From SLRI01 sp942491185 (GTDB lineage: Bacteria; Pseudomonadota; Alphaproteobacteria; Geminicoccales; Geminicoccaceae): a DNA stretch of 64,000 nt. The translations under genes were made by a program, and so were the position numbers. Positions 20,322 to 29,767 of this stretch are shown here, piece after piece. Each line of letters begins with the position of its first letter. Within the stretch, counting starts at the first letter, position 1. Where the stretch lies: positions 354,186-418,185 of the forward strand of contig CALOAB010000004.1 of assembly GCA_942491185.1 (NCBI GenBank), in the 5' to 3' direction. The notes beneath the pieces were generated by a model that saw nothing but the letters and a program-made list of their open reading frames with translations, made no database searches and was not told the DNA's origin.

Positions 20322-22584
20322 ATGCCCGAGATCTCCGCGTCGAGCCCAGCCAGCGAGGCCGCCCCGCGTTGGCCGTTCTTCCGCGACCAGCCGAGCCGAA
20401 TCGAGCTCGGGCCCCGTCAGGGTCACGAGCCGAGCACCCTGCCGCCGGTCAAGATCTTCCTCGGCACCGAGGAAGCGCAGTATCGGGCCGAGCGCATCTT
20501 CTTCTACTCCATCGAGAAGGTGCGCGACCCCGCCCGCACTTATGAAATCTACCTGATGAAGAACGTGCACGGCTTCGACCGGTCGAAGTGGCGGACGGGC
20601 TTCACCAATTATCGCTACGCCATCCCGGAGTGGGCCGGCGGCAGCGGCCGGGCGATCTACAACGACGTCGACCAGATCTACCTCGCCGACCCTGCCCTGC
20701 TCTTCGACCTCGAGATGGGCAATCACGGCTACCTCGCGATCTCCGCCAAGGACACCTCGGTCATGCTGATCGATTGCGGGCGGATGGTCGATCTCTGGAA
20801 CACCAAGACCGCGGCGACCCTGGGCAAGCACGCGCTGATCGACAAGCCGTCGTCGACGCCCGGGCTCTGGGGCGAGCTCGACGGCCACTGGAACGCCCGC
20901 GACCAGGAATATGTCGAGGGCCGCACCAAATGCCTGCACTACACGGCCCTGCACCAGCAACCCTGGCAGCCCACGCCGGAGGCCTTCTCCTACCACCCGA
21001 ACCCGCTGGCCTATGTCTGGCACGATCTGGAGCGTGGCGCCGACGCCGAAGGCTACCAGGTGTTCACAAGAGAAGCCCCGAGCCCCGACTTCGCCGCCAC
21101 GCTCGCCTTGGCGAATGGCAGCGACGAGCCGGCACCCATACCAGGCCCACTCGCTGCGAAGCTGGCCCGGGATCTGGCAGTCGCCGACGTGCTGGCCGTG
21201 CACCTGCCGGGTCAAGCGCCGGACGCGACACTGCCCGGTGACCTCGTGACCCGCGGGCTGGCGATCGACGGCACCGACACGCATTGGCCCGAGGAAGCGG
21301 CCGATGCGGTGGTGGCGCCCAACCTGCTGATGGCGCTGCCGCCGGCCGACCTGCCCTGGCTGCTGGACCGATTGTTCACCGCCGCTCGCAAGCTCGTCCA
21401 TCTCGACGCCACAGGGATAGCGCCGGATGGTCTCGGCAGTGCCGTGTGGTGGCGCCAGCGCGTCGAGGAGATCGCCGCTCGCCACCCGGGCAAGAGCTGG
21501 TCGCTGACGGTGGCCGACAAGGGAGCACCGATCCCCGGCACCATCCGCCACTTCACCATGCGCAGCCACGACCTGCCGGCAGACGGCACGACCTTGGTGC
21601 TGCTCGACGGTCAGACCGGCAAGAACGGCGAGGTGCGGGCGCTGGGCCGTGCCCTAGCCGACGGGCTCGGGCTCGACTGCACGGAGAAGAGCTGGCGAGA
21701 AGCGCCGACGGACAACATCATGGCACCTTGGCCAACCGTCATCGTCGCCGCCGGCAGGCGCTCCGCCAATGTGGCGCTCGAGATCAAGGCAAAGAACGGT
21801 GGTGCCACGCGGGTCGTGCAGCTCGGAACCACGGGCCTGCCGCTCGAGCGCTTCGACCTGGTCGTCGCCAACCCGGCCGAGCGCCTGCCTTTTCGCCCCA
21901 ACACGACGCAGATCACGGCCCCCTTGCAGCCCGCCAATGGGCACCAGGCGGCGGCCGGCGACCATCACGTCCTGGTCATCGGCCCGAGCGCCCAGCCGTT
22001 TCGCCGCAAGACCGAGGACCTGGCCAAGCTCGCCCGAGCCTTCGTCGAGCGGCCCGAGGCACCCAAGGCCGTCTGCTTCCTGGCCGGCGTCTCGGCACAG
22101 GATCGCGCCACCGTGCTGGCCGCCACGGGTGCCGATCACCGAGCTCGTCGATGACGATCTGCAAGCCGCCATCGACAAGGCGGCCCGCCTCTACGCCACC
22201 GGCGAGGATGGCCAGACCCTCACCCGGCTGTGTGCCAGCGGCAAGCCGGTGACGCTGCTGCCATTGCCCTACTGGTATGACGGGATTCCCGGCAACAAGC
22301 TGGTGCGCAGCGCCTTGACGCTCGTGATCGGTGGCGGAACGAGCTATCGCGGCACGCCGCACCAGCAGCATCTGCTGGCTCAGTTCGTCGATGGGCTGAT
22401 CGTCCGCGGCTGGACCAGACTCCCTGTGGATCCCGCACGCCTGCATCGCTCGCTGATCGCGCGCGGCCTCCTGCATCCGCTCGACGAGACCGAGCCCATG
22501 GCCTCGCCGCACCCACTCGACGACCTCGAGCGGGTGACAGCGTCGGTCCGCAGCCTCTTGACCCGAGTGCCAGAAGCCGCCTGA
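20322..22584 (+). pseudogene. Glycosyltransferase-like / methyltransferase-like / ELM1 fusion, frame-broken
   Basis: The first 600 residues (20322 to about 22130) hold a glycogenin-like GT-A domain (IFLGTEEAQYRAERIFFYSI, then YNDVDQIYLADPALLFDLE with a DVD motif), a middle stretch (about 300-400) like the tail of a class I methyltransferase (VVAPNLLMALPPADLPWLLD, WWRQRVEEIAARHPGKSW), and an ELM1-type domain (LVLLDGQTGKNGEVRALGRA, TVIVAAGRRSANVALEIKA, ERFDLVVANPAERLPF). The frame then ends, but another frame resumes at once with PITELVDDDLQAAIDKAARL and runs to 22584, completing the ELM1 domain. The shift is at 22125-22135. It probably acts in envelope glycolipid or polysaccharide synthesis. 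Confidence 0.65.
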
Positions 22585-22725
22585 TCACGGTCCATGAGCT
22601 ACTCGATTTGGGCGTTGCCGGCACGCCACTCCACGGGCCGCGAGCCCGCCGTGGTCTTGCCGTCGTGCCCTCGAGTCACTAGCTACAGAAGGTCGTTAAC
22701 GGCATCCAATAATTGGTAGTAGAAC

Positions 22726-23487
22726 ATGCTGACCTCCTGGGGACCTTGGAGCAACAAGGCCTATCACCTCGACAAGATGAGCCTGGGTGAACTGATTCGC
22801 GCCTTCTTCACCCATTACTCGATCCAGGCCTATCTGGTGCTGGCGACGCTGGCGATTGCCGTCTCGCTGCTGCTGATGACCAGCTTCTGGCAGCCGCTCA
22901 TGGCCGCCATCGTGACCGCAGCACTCTACCCCCTGGTCGAGTATCTGGTGCACCGCTTCCTCTTGCACTCGACCTTCATGTTCAAGCACCGCTCGACCGC
23001 CAAGGTCTGGAAGCGGATCCACTACGACCATCACCAGAACCCGCACGACCTCTCGGTGCTGTTCGGTGCGCTCTACACGACGCTGCCGACCATAGCACTG
23101 ATCGCCCTGCCGCTGGGGTGGCTGGTCGCCGGCCCGTCCGGCGCCTTCGCCGCGTTCGCTGCCGCCTGCATCGTGTTTTGCGGCTACGAGTTCGTCCACT
23201 GCGTCCAGCATCTGCCGTTCACCCCAAGCCTCGGCTGGCTACGCAACCTGAAGAAGCGGCATCTGGCCCACCACTTCCACAACGAGCACGGCAATTTCGG
23301 CATCACCAGCAATGTCTGGGATCACGTCTTCGGCACGTTCTACGCCCAGCCGAAGGACCAGCCGAAGAGCGCCACCGTGCACAATCTCGGCTACACCAGC
23401 GACGCCCGCGCGCAATGGCCGTGGGTGGCGGAGCTATCGGCCGACGACGACACCTACGCCATCCGTCGCCGCCGCCGCGCCGCCTGA
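22726..23487 (+). CDS. Sterol desaturase/fatty acid hydroxylase family membrane enzyme
   Basis: 253 residues, four or so transmembrane helices, and the full set of di-iron histidine boxes: HRFLLH near 82, HYDHH near 106, HCVQH near 165 and HLAHHFHNEHGNFG near 185. These integral enzymes hydroxylate or desaturate acyl chains using oxygen; members act on lipid A, ceramides, carotenoids and sterols. ATG 22726 has only a weak ribosome site; an ATG at 22777 is an alternative. A short palindrome CCAATAATTGG (22706-22716) lies just upstream. First gene of a run of eight lipid-related genes. Confidence 0.85.
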   Translation: MLTSWGPWSNKAYHLDKMSLGELIRAFFTHYSIQAYLVLATLAIAVSLLLMTSFWQPLMAAIVTAALYPLVEYLVHRFLLHSTFMFKHRSTAKVWKRIHYDHHQNPHDLSVLFGALYTTLPTIALIALPLGWLVAGPSGAFAAFAAACIVFCGYEFVHCVQHLPFTPSLGWLRNLKKRHLAHHFHNEHGNFGITSNVWDHVFGTFYAQPKDQPKSATVHNLGYTSDARAQWPWVAELSADDDTYAIRRRRRAA

Positions 23488-23509
23488 ACTCGGCAAGACG
23501 GAGCATGGC

Positions 23510-24661
23510 GTGGTGAGCCAGAGGCCAAGCTCCGTAGCACTGCAATCCATCCACGATCGCGCCGACCTCAAGGCGTTCATCGAGAGCACACGCGCGATCT
23601 ATGCGGATGATCCCTGCTGGGTGCAGCCGCTCACGCTCGAGCGCCTGGACCATCTGAACCCGAAGAAGAACCCGTTCCTCAAGGACATCGAGGCGGCCTA
23701 CTGGCTCGTGCTGTTCGATGGCCGCCCGGTCGGCCGCATCTCCGCCCAGGTCAACAAGGCGCATCTCGAGCGCCACCAGGATGCCACAGGCCATTTCGGC
23801 TTCATCGAGGCGATCGACGACGAGGAGGTGTTCGGCCTCCTGATCGACACCGCCGCTACCTGGCTTCGCCTGCGCGGCATGGAGCGGATGGCCGGGCCGT
23901 TCAGCCTCTCGATCAACGACGAGACCGGCACGCTGCTGAGCGGCTTCGACACACCGCCGCAAATGATGATGCCGCACGGCCAGCCGCATTACGACCGGCG
24001 GCTGCATGAGCAGGGCCTGGTCAAGGCCAAGGACCTCATCGCCTTCCGCATCGATGCCCAAGAGCCCTTCCCACGCGCCGCGTCGCGGCTCATCGAACGG
24101 ACACGAAAGACCGGCGGCCTGACGATCCGACCGCTCGACACCAGCCGGTTCGGCCAGGAGATCGCGCTGATCTGCGACATCTTCAACGACGCCTGGTCGG
24201 ATAATTGGGGCTTCATTCCCTTTGGCGATGCCGAGGCCCAGTATCTGGCGAAGTCGATCCGGCCGCTGGTCAACGGCAGCAATTTCGCGATCGCCGAGCT
24301 CGACGGCGAGCCCGTCGCCATGACCGTCACCCTGCCCAACCTCAACGAGATGATCGCCGATCTCGACGGCCGGCTCTTGCCCTTCGGCTGGGCCAAGCTG
24401 CTCTGGCGGCTCAAGGTCACTGGCGTCAAGAGCGGGCGGATGCCGCTGATGGGTCTGCGCAAAAGCTGGCAGGGCACGCTCAAGGGCACAGCCGCTGCGA
24501 TGGGCGTCATCGAGACCGTGAAGACCTACCACGCCGGCCGCGGCGTGCTCGAGGGCGAGCTGAGCTGGGTGCTGGAGGACAATCAAGCCGTCCAGCACAT
24601 GATCGCGGCCGTGGGTGCTGTCCCCTACAAGACCTACCGAGTCTACGAGAAAGCGATCTGA
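23510..24661 (+). CDS. GNAT-fold acyltransferase, possibly ceramide-synthase-like
   Basis: 383 residues from GTG 23510 (GTG 23513 also possible; no ATG nearby). The N-terminus has IESTRAIYADDPCWVQPLTL, NPKKNPFLKDIEAAYWLVLF and DGRPVGRISAQVNKAHLER, typical of the large GNAT-like family often mislabelled dATP pyrophosphohydrolase. From memory, the alphaproteobacterial ceramide synthase belongs to a GNAT-type family of this kind and is encoded among lipid genes; that makes an N-acyl transfer to a long-chain base a reasonable hypothesis, not a demonstration. It starts 22 bases after the hydroxylase gene and precedes the nucleotidyltransferase by 15 bases. Confidence 0.6.
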   Translation: MVSQRPSSVALQSIHDRADLKAFIESTRAIYADDPCWVQPLTLERLDHLNPKKNPFLKDIEAAYWLVLFDGRPVGRISAQVNKAHLERHQDATGHFGFIEAIDDEEVFGLLIDTAATWLRLRGMERMAGPFSLSINDETGTLLSGFDTPPQMMMPHGQPHYDRRLHEQGLVKAKDLIAFRIDAQEPFPRAASRLIERTRKTGGLTIRPLDTSRFGQEIALICDIFNDAWSDNWGFIPFGDAEAQYLAKSIRPLVNGSNFAIAELDGEPVAMTVTLPNLNEMIADLDGRLLPFGWAKLLWRLKVTGVKSGRMPLMGLRKSWQGTLKGTAAAMGVIETVKTYHAGRGVLEGELSWVLEDNQAVQHMIAAVGAVPYKTYRVYEKAI

Positions 24662-24676
24662 CATGGCCCTGGCGCT

Positions 24677-25483
24677 GTGACCGGGGCGGAGCTCACGACC
24701 CTCGTGCTCGCCGGCGAGCGCGCCGAAGGCGATCCGATGGCCAGGGCCGCCGGTGTTGCGCTCAAGGCGATGCTGCCGGTGGCCGGCCAGCCGATGCTGG
24801 CACGGGTCGTGGGAGCACTCCGCGCGACGCCCTCGATCGGCCGCATCGTGGTCAGCATCCCGCGTCCGGCGCCGGCCGAGGAGCTCGGCGTCGAGGCGAT
24901 CATGACCGAGGCGTCGCCGAGCCTGTCGGTCTTGGCCGCCATCGACCAACTGCCGAGCCCGCTGCTCGTCACCACCGCCGATCATGCGCTGCTGACGCCG
25001 GAGATCGTCCAGCGCTTCGTCGATCTGGCCACTGCCACCGACGACGCCGATCTCATCGTCGGCATGGTCGAGCGCGCGGTAATCGAGCGCCTCGTGCCCG
25101 AGACCCGGCGGACCTATTGGCGGTTCAAGGGCGGTGCCTATTCCGGTGCCAACCTCTTCTTGCTCAAGACCCCGCGCGCCAGGACAGCCGTCGCCTTCTG
25201 GCGCCGGGTCGAGACCCAGCGCAAGCAACCATGGCGGATCGTCCGTGCCTTCGGGGCGAAGCTGCTGCTCGGCTATCTGTTGGGCCGGTTGTCGCTGGAT
25301 GAGGCGATGGAGCGGGCGTCCGACCGGCTCGGCTGTCGCGTCCGGGCCGTGACCCTGCCCTTTGCGGAGGCCGCGATCGACGTCGACAAGCCGGCCGACC
25401 TCGCCCTGGTCGAGCGCCTGCTCCTGGATCGCCAGGACCATCCAGATGGCCAGCAACCAGCAGCCGAGCCGGCCCGCCCATGA
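24677..25483 (+). CDS. MobA-like NTP transferase family protein
   Basis: 268 residues from GTG 24677. The N-terminus TTLVLAGERAEGDPMARAAG followed by KAMLPVAGQPMLARVV is the NTP-binding loop and Lys of the sugar/alditol nucleotidyltransferase fold, and VTTADHALLTPEIV holds the metal-binding Asp. LDEAMERASDRLGCRVRAV and IDVDKPADLALVERLL are typical C-terminal elements. Within this operon it may make a CDP- or other NDP-activated head group. The stop overlaps the metallophosphoesterase start by 4 bases. Confidence 0.75.
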   Translation: MTGAELTTLVLAGERAEGDPMARAAGVALKAMLPVAGQPMLARVVGALRATPSIGRIVVSIPRPAPAEELGVEAIMTEASPSLSVLAAIDQLPSPLLVTTADHALLTPEIVQRFVDLATATDDADLIVGMVERAVIERLVPETRRTYWRFKGGAYSGANLFLLKTPRARTAVAFWRRVETQRKQPWRIVRAFGAKLLLGYLLGRLSLDEAMERASDRLGCRVRAVTLPFAEAAIDVDKPADLALVERLLLDRQDHPDGQQPAAEPARP

Positions 25484-26469
25484 GTCTCATCGACCTCGCC
25501 CATATCACCGACGTGCATCTCGGGCCGGTGCCCCGGGCGCATCTGGGTGAGCTGTTGAGCAAGCGGGCGCTGGGCTACCTCTCCTGGCACCGTCGCCGCC
25601 ATCTTCTGCACCGGCAGAGCGTGCTGGACGCCCTGGCGGTGGATCTCGCCGCCGACCCGCCGGATCACATCGCGGTCACCGGCGACCTCGTCAATCTAGC
25701 ACTACCGGGCGAGTTCGAGCAGGCGGCGCGCTGGCTGGCAGCCACCGGCACAGCCGCCGAGGTGACCCTGGTGCCCGGCAATCACGATGCCTACACCGGC
25801 AAGAGCTACCGCCAGGGCTGGACCCGCTGGAGCGCCTACATGCAGGGCGACGGCCAGGCGGTTGGCGGCACGTTCCCCTTCGTCCGCGAGATCGGCCCAG
25901 GCCTCGTTCTCGTCGGCCTCTCGAGCGCCGTGCCGAGCCCCATCGGCTTCGCTTCGGGCCAGCTCGGGCCCACCCAGCTCCTGGCGCTGGACAAAGTCCT
26001 GGCCGAGCTCGGCGATGCCGGGCTTTGCCGGGTCGTCATGATCCATCATCCGCCGCTGGGGCCCCTGATCCGCCGCCGCCGCGCGCTGAAGGACGAGCTG
26101 GCGCTGCGCGTCGTGCTCGCCAGGCGCGGCGCCGAGCTGATCCTCGCCGGCCACCAGCACAGCTTCCTCCTGGGCACCCTGCCGGGCCCCGAGGCACCCG
26201 TACCGATCATTGCCGGGCCATCGGCCTCGCTCGTCCAGAGCCACCCGGAGGCCGGCGGCTATCTGCGCTACGCCATCGACCTTGCGGGCGACCGCCCGTC
26301 CATTACACTGCAGCTTCGACGCTTCGATCCCACCAGCGGCGGCCTCGTGATCGAGCGAACCGGCCTGCTCGAGATTGCCGGCGACAGGCTCGCCATCCGG
26401 CCCACGGACTGGCCGAAAAACAAGAGGGAGATCGCGTCCGCCGCAGCCGTCGGCGCCGGCGCCCGATGA
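25480..26469 (+). CDS. Calcineurin-like metallophosphoesterase
   Basis: 329 residues. Dinuclear-metal motifs in order: DVHLG near 11 (D-x-H), TGDLVN near 67, PGNHDAYTG near 97, MIHHPPLG near 188 and AGHQHSFLLG near 222. The fold resembles UDP-diacylglucosamine and other phospholipid phosphoesterases. No signal peptide; probably cytoplasmic or membrane-associated. ATGA overlaps with both neighbours (25480-25483, 26466-26469) show translational coupling to the nucleotidyltransferase and LptF genes, suggesting a hydrolysis step in the same lipid pathway. Confidence 0.85.
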   Translation: MSLIDLAHITDVHLGPVPRAHLGELLSKRALGYLSWHRRRHLLHRQSVLDALAVDLAADPPDHIAVTGDLVNLALPGEFEQAARWLAATGTAAEVTLVPGNHDAYTGKSYRQGWTRWSAYMQGDGQAVGGTFPFVREIGPGLVLVGLSSAVPSPIGFASGQLGPTQLLALDKVLAELGDAGLCRVVMIHHPPLGPLIRRRRALKDELALRVVLARRGAELILAGHQHSFLLGTLPGPEAPVPIIAGPSASLVQSHPEAGGYLRYAIDLAGDRPSITLQLRRFDPTSGGLVIERTGLLEIAGDRLAIRPTDWPKNKREIASAAAVGAGAR

Positions 26470-27710
26470 CGTCCATGCTCGCGACAATCGACCGCTACCT
26501 CCTGGGTCAGGTCATGCGCCCGATGCTGGCCGCAATTCTGATCACGCTGCTCGCCATGCTGGCCGAGCGGGCGCTGCGCGTCATCGATCTGGTCCTCGGC
26601 TGGCGCGGCTCGCTCGCCATCGTCGTCGAGATGATGAGCTACCTCATCCCCCACTACATGGTGTTCGCGCTGCCGGCAGCGCTCTTCTTGGGCATCATGC
26701 TCGCCATTGCGCGGCTGTCCAAGGAAGCCGAGGTCGACGCCATGCGCGCTGCCGGGATCGGCCTGGCGCGGATCACCCGGCCGCTGATGCTCCTCGCCTT
26801 CGTCGTGCTGGTCCTGCACCTGGTGCTGGTGAGCCACCTGCAGCCCTATGCGCGCTACGCCTACCGCGCCGCCGCCTTCGCCATCACCAACGCCTCGTTC
26901 CAGACCCTGCTGCGCCCGGGCCAGTTCATCACGCTGGGTCAGACCACCTACCGGGTGGACCGGCTGAGCGAGGACCGCGAGCAGTTCGAAGGCATCTTCC
27001 TGTTCTCAGAGGCCGACGCTGACGGGACCATCGTGATCACCGCCGAAGACGGCCGGATCGAGGAGCAGGGTGTGCTGGTGCCGCTGCTGCTGCACCTGGA
27101 GAACGGCGTCCAGCAATTTGTGCCGCGGCCGGTCGAGGGCGAGAATGGGGGCACATCCTCGAGCAACGGCACGCCGCCACTGACACTCCGCTTCGGCAGC
27201 TTCACCAGCGACCTCTCGGGCAGCGAGCCAGAGGCGTTCCGGCCACGCGGCGACCACGAGCGCGAGCTGACGATCCCGGAGCTGTTCGGCTTCATCGGCA
27301 AGCCCATCGAGCTCCTGCCCGAAGAAATCAAACCCTGGGAAATCGAGTCCGAGCTCTCGGCCAGGCTCGTGCGCAACCTGTCGATCCTCTTCGTGCCCCT
27401 GTTTGCCCTGCCGCTCGCCCTCTCGCCACGCCGCGCCAAGCGATCTTACGGCTTTCTCATCGGCGTCATCATCGTGGTCGGCTACAACCAGATCATCAGC
27501 ACCGGCGAGTCGCTGGCCGACAACAATGAGCTGTCGTCGCTGATCGGCATCTGGCTGCCGTTTGTCGCCTTCGGCCTGGCGACCACCGCCTTCTTCATCC
27601 ATTCCGCCAGGCGGGTTCCCGATCCCGGCAAGTCCTCGCTCTTGGGCACGACCATCGATGCGACGGTCAGCATGATCGCCCGACGCCTGCCCTGGCGGGC
27701 CGCCTCGTGA
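26466..27710 (+). CDS. lptF: LptF-type permease (YjgP/YjgQ family)
   Basis: 414 residues from ATG 26466, overlapping the phosphoesterase by 4 bases. Six transmembrane helices, three N-terminal (IDRYLLGQVMRPMLAAILIT...; YLIPHYMVFALPAALFLGIM), a periplasmic beta-jellyroll (about 130-280: QFITLGQTTYRVDRL, TIVITAEDGRIEEQG) and three C-terminal (LSILFVPLFALPLALSPRRA, YGFLIGVIIVVGYNQIIS). This is one half of the LptB2FG lipid extractor that lifts LPS from the inner membrane. Neither lptD nor lptB is adjacent, so this pair may serve a different amphipathic lipid. Confidence 0.85.
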   Translation: MTSMLATIDRYLLGQVMRPMLAAILITLLAMLAERALRVIDLVLGWRGSLAIVVEMMSYLIPHYMVFALPAALFLGIMLAIARLSKEAEVDAMRAAGIGLARITRPLMLLAFVVLVLHLVLVSHLQPYARYAYRAAAFAITNASFQTLLRPGQFITLGQTTYRVDRLSEDREQFEGIFLFSEADADGTIVITAEDGRIEEQGVLVPLLLHLENGVQQFVPRPVEGENGGTSSSNGTPPLTLRFGSFTSDLSGSEPEAFRPRGDHERELTIPELFGFIGKPIELLPEEIKPWEIESELSARLVRNLSILFVPLFALPLALSPRRAKRSYGFLIGVIIVVGYNQIISTGESLADNNELSSLIGIWLPFVAFGLATTAFFIHSARRVPDPGKSSLLGTTIDATVSMIARRLPWRAAS

Positions 27711-28807
27711 AGCTGCTGACCCTGTATCTCAACCGTATCGTGCTGGTCCGCCTCACCGTGGTGACGATCGCCATGGTGCTGTTCGCCATGCTCTTCGACC
27801 TGATGGATGCCTCGGACGATCTGATCCGCCGGGACGGCCCGGCGATCGTCACGTTCAGCCACTACTTCGTGCTGCGCTTTCCGAGCGTGCTCAACGAGAT
27901 CCTGCCCTTTGCAGCGCTGGTCGGCAGCCTGTTTGCCGCCGCCGAGCTGATGCGCAACGGCGAGCTGACCGTGTTCTGGGCGTCGGGCATCTCGCCTTTG
28001 GGCGTGGTGCTGCGCCTCTTGCCGATCTGCCTTCTGGTCCTCGGCATCAAGCTCGCCAATGACGACATGCTGGTGCCCGGCACGGTGCAGGAGCTGCGCA
28101 GCTGGCAGGTCGGCTTCTTCAGCGGCGGCGTCGAAGGCTTCGTCGGCGACAATCTCTGGGTCGCCAGCGACACCCGCTTCATCCGCCTGCCGCGCCTCGA
28201 CTGGGGCAAGACCGAGGTGGACGACGTGCTGATCCTCGAGCGCGACGACGTCGGCAACCTGGTCGAGCGAACGACCGCTGCGCACGCCGTCCTCGAGCCC
28301 GGCGCCTGGCGGCTCTCCGGCGTCGAGCGCAGCCGCGTCGGCGACGGGCGCATCGTCCGCGAGGACGAAGCCGTGTTCGAGAACACGATCGACCTCGAGC
28401 GGCTGCGCGTCGCCGCCAACCCGCCGCAGGAGGTGGCGCTGGCCGACCTCGTCGATATCGTCCGCAATGACGGCTACGGCGTCGTCACCACCCAAGGCCA
28501 TGTCACCGCCATCTACCACCGCCTGTTCGGCGCAGCGCAGCCGATGCTGATGATCATGCTGGCCTTCAGCCTGGCCCGCCGGGTCACCCGGCAAGGCGGT
28601 GTCGCCGGACTCTTCATCAAGGGCATCACGCTCGGCTTCGGCTTCGTGATCCTGAGCGGCCTGACGCTGGCGCTGGCCGAGGCCGGTTTTCTCGGCCCAC
28701 TGGTCGCTACCGCAGGCCCGATCCTGCTCCTGGCAGCAATCGTCGTCCTCCTGCCGCTCCGCGAGGAACGCGGCCGATTCTTGCGCTTCAGGCCACGCCA
28801 CGCCTGA
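27707..28807 (+). CDS. lptG: LptG-type permease (YjgP/YjgQ family)
   Basis: 366 residues from GTG 27707, overlapping lptF by 4 bases. N-terminal helices LYLNRIVLVRLTVVTIAMVL and LRFPSVLNEILPFAALVGSL, then FAAAELMRNGELTVFWASGI, the coupling-helix region typical of LptG (E-L-x-x-x-x-A-S-G). The jellyroll spans about 110-250 and the last helices end FLGPLVATAGPILLLAAIVV. Pairs with lptF. The stop shares one base with the lipid kinase start (TGATG), so export and lipid phosphorylation genes are co-translated. Confidence 0.85.
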   Translation: MKLLTLYLNRIVLVRLTVVTIAMVLFAMLFDLMDASDDLIRRDGPAIVTFSHYFVLRFPSVLNEILPFAALVGSLFAAAELMRNGELTVFWASGISPLGVVLRLLPICLLVLGIKLANDDMLVPGTVQELRSWQVGFFSGGVEGFVGDNLWVASDTRFIRLPRLDWGKTEVDDVLILERDDVGNLVERTTAAHAVLEPGAWRLSGVERSRVGDGRIVREDEAVFENTIDLERLRVAANPPQEVALADLVDIVRNDGYGVVTTQGHVTAIYHRLFGAAQPMLMIMLAFSLARRVTRQGGVAGLFIKGITLGFGFVILSGLTLALAEAGFLGPLVATAGPILLLAAIVVLLPLREERGRFLRFRPRHA

Positions 28808-29763
28808 TGCGTATCGGCCTGTTGAGCAACACCAGGAGCGAGCGCAACCGCAAGGGCATGACCGGCCTGGCGGCGGTGATCGACCAGGCGCCGGAGATCC
28901 TGCATCGCCCGTTCCGTCCCGAAGAGGGCTTCGGCCCGCCCTTGCGCGCCATGGCCGAGGCCGGCGTCGAGCTCGTCGTGGTCAATAGCGGCGACGGCAC
29001 GGTGCACGGCGTGCTCACCGAGCTGCTCGCTCACCAGCCCTTCGCCACCGTGCCGCGACTCGCCATCCTGCCGCGCGGCATGGCCAATATGAGCGCCGCC
29101 GATTGCGGGCTGAAAGGGTCCGGGCCGGACACCCTGGAGCGACTGCTGACCGCCTGCAGGCGCGGCACGCTCGACGACCACCTGGCCCCGCGCCACGTGC
29201 TCAAGGTCGACTATGCCGATGACCAGGTGGCGCCACGCGGCATGTTCATGGGTGCTGCCGGCATCGTCGACGTCATCAATCACGTCAAAGGCAAGCTGCA
29301 CAGCCGCGGCGTCAAGGGCGAGTGGAGCCACGCCGCAGCCATTGTCGGCCTGCTCACCGGGGTGGTCACCAAGGGCTACGCGGCGCTCGGGCTCGAGCCG
29401 CACCAGGTCGGCGTCGCCGCTGACGGGATGCCGCGCCAGGACGAGCGGTTGCTGATCCTCATCGCCACCAGCCTGGAGCGGTTGGTGCTGCGCTCGCGGC
29501 CGTTCTGGGGCACTCGAGGCCGGCCCATCCGCCACATGCGCATCGGCTACGAGCCCAAGCGCCTGATCAGACTGGCGCCGCGCATCCTCTACGGCGACGA
29601 CGGCCGAAAGCTGCCCGAGAACGACTACCGCAGCGGCGGCGCAGCCCGGCTCGACCTCTGGCTCGACGCCCCCTTTACGATCGACGGCGAGTTCTTCACA
29701 CCGAGCCCTGACCGGCCGGTGCGCATCACCGCCGACGAAATCGTCCGCTTTGTCAGGCTCTAG
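28807..29763 (+). CDS. Diacylglycerol-kinase-domain lipid kinase
   Basis: 318 residues. The DAGK catalytic domain shows MRIGLLSNTRSERNRKGM, the ATP-binding VVVNSGDGTVHGVLTELL near 58-75 and LAILPRGMANMSAADC. The C-terminal beta-sandwich ends with FTIDGEFFTPSPDRPVRITA, typical of YegS/DgkB-like lipid kinases. It phosphorylates a lipid alcohol (diacylglycerol, ceramide or similar). Ceramide kinases of alphaproteobacteria belong to the same superfamily. Coupled to lptG upstream and followed within 4 bases (or overlapping) by the Tam41-like gene. Confidence 0.8.
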   Translation: MRIGLLSNTRSERNRKGMTGLAAVIDQAPEILHRPFRPEEGFGPPLRAMAEAGVELVVVNSGDGTVHGVLTELLAHQPFATVPRLAILPRGMANMSAADCGLKGSGPDTLERLLTACRRGTLDDHLAPRHVLKVDYADDQVAPRGMFMGAAGIVDVINHVKGKLHSRGVKGEWSHAAAIVGLLTGVVTKGYAALGLEPHQVGVAADGMPRQDERLLILIATSLERLVLRSRPFWGTRGRPIRHMRIGYEPKRLIRLAPRILYGDDGRKLPENDYRSGGAARLDLWLDAPFTIDGEFFTPSPDRPVRITADEIVRFVRL

Positions 29764-29767
29764 CCAA

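Noticed and set aside
23303..25456. 717-residue minus-strand open frame in the lipid operon
   Set aside because: Antisense shadow; Asp/Gly/Arg-rich with no recognisable motif.
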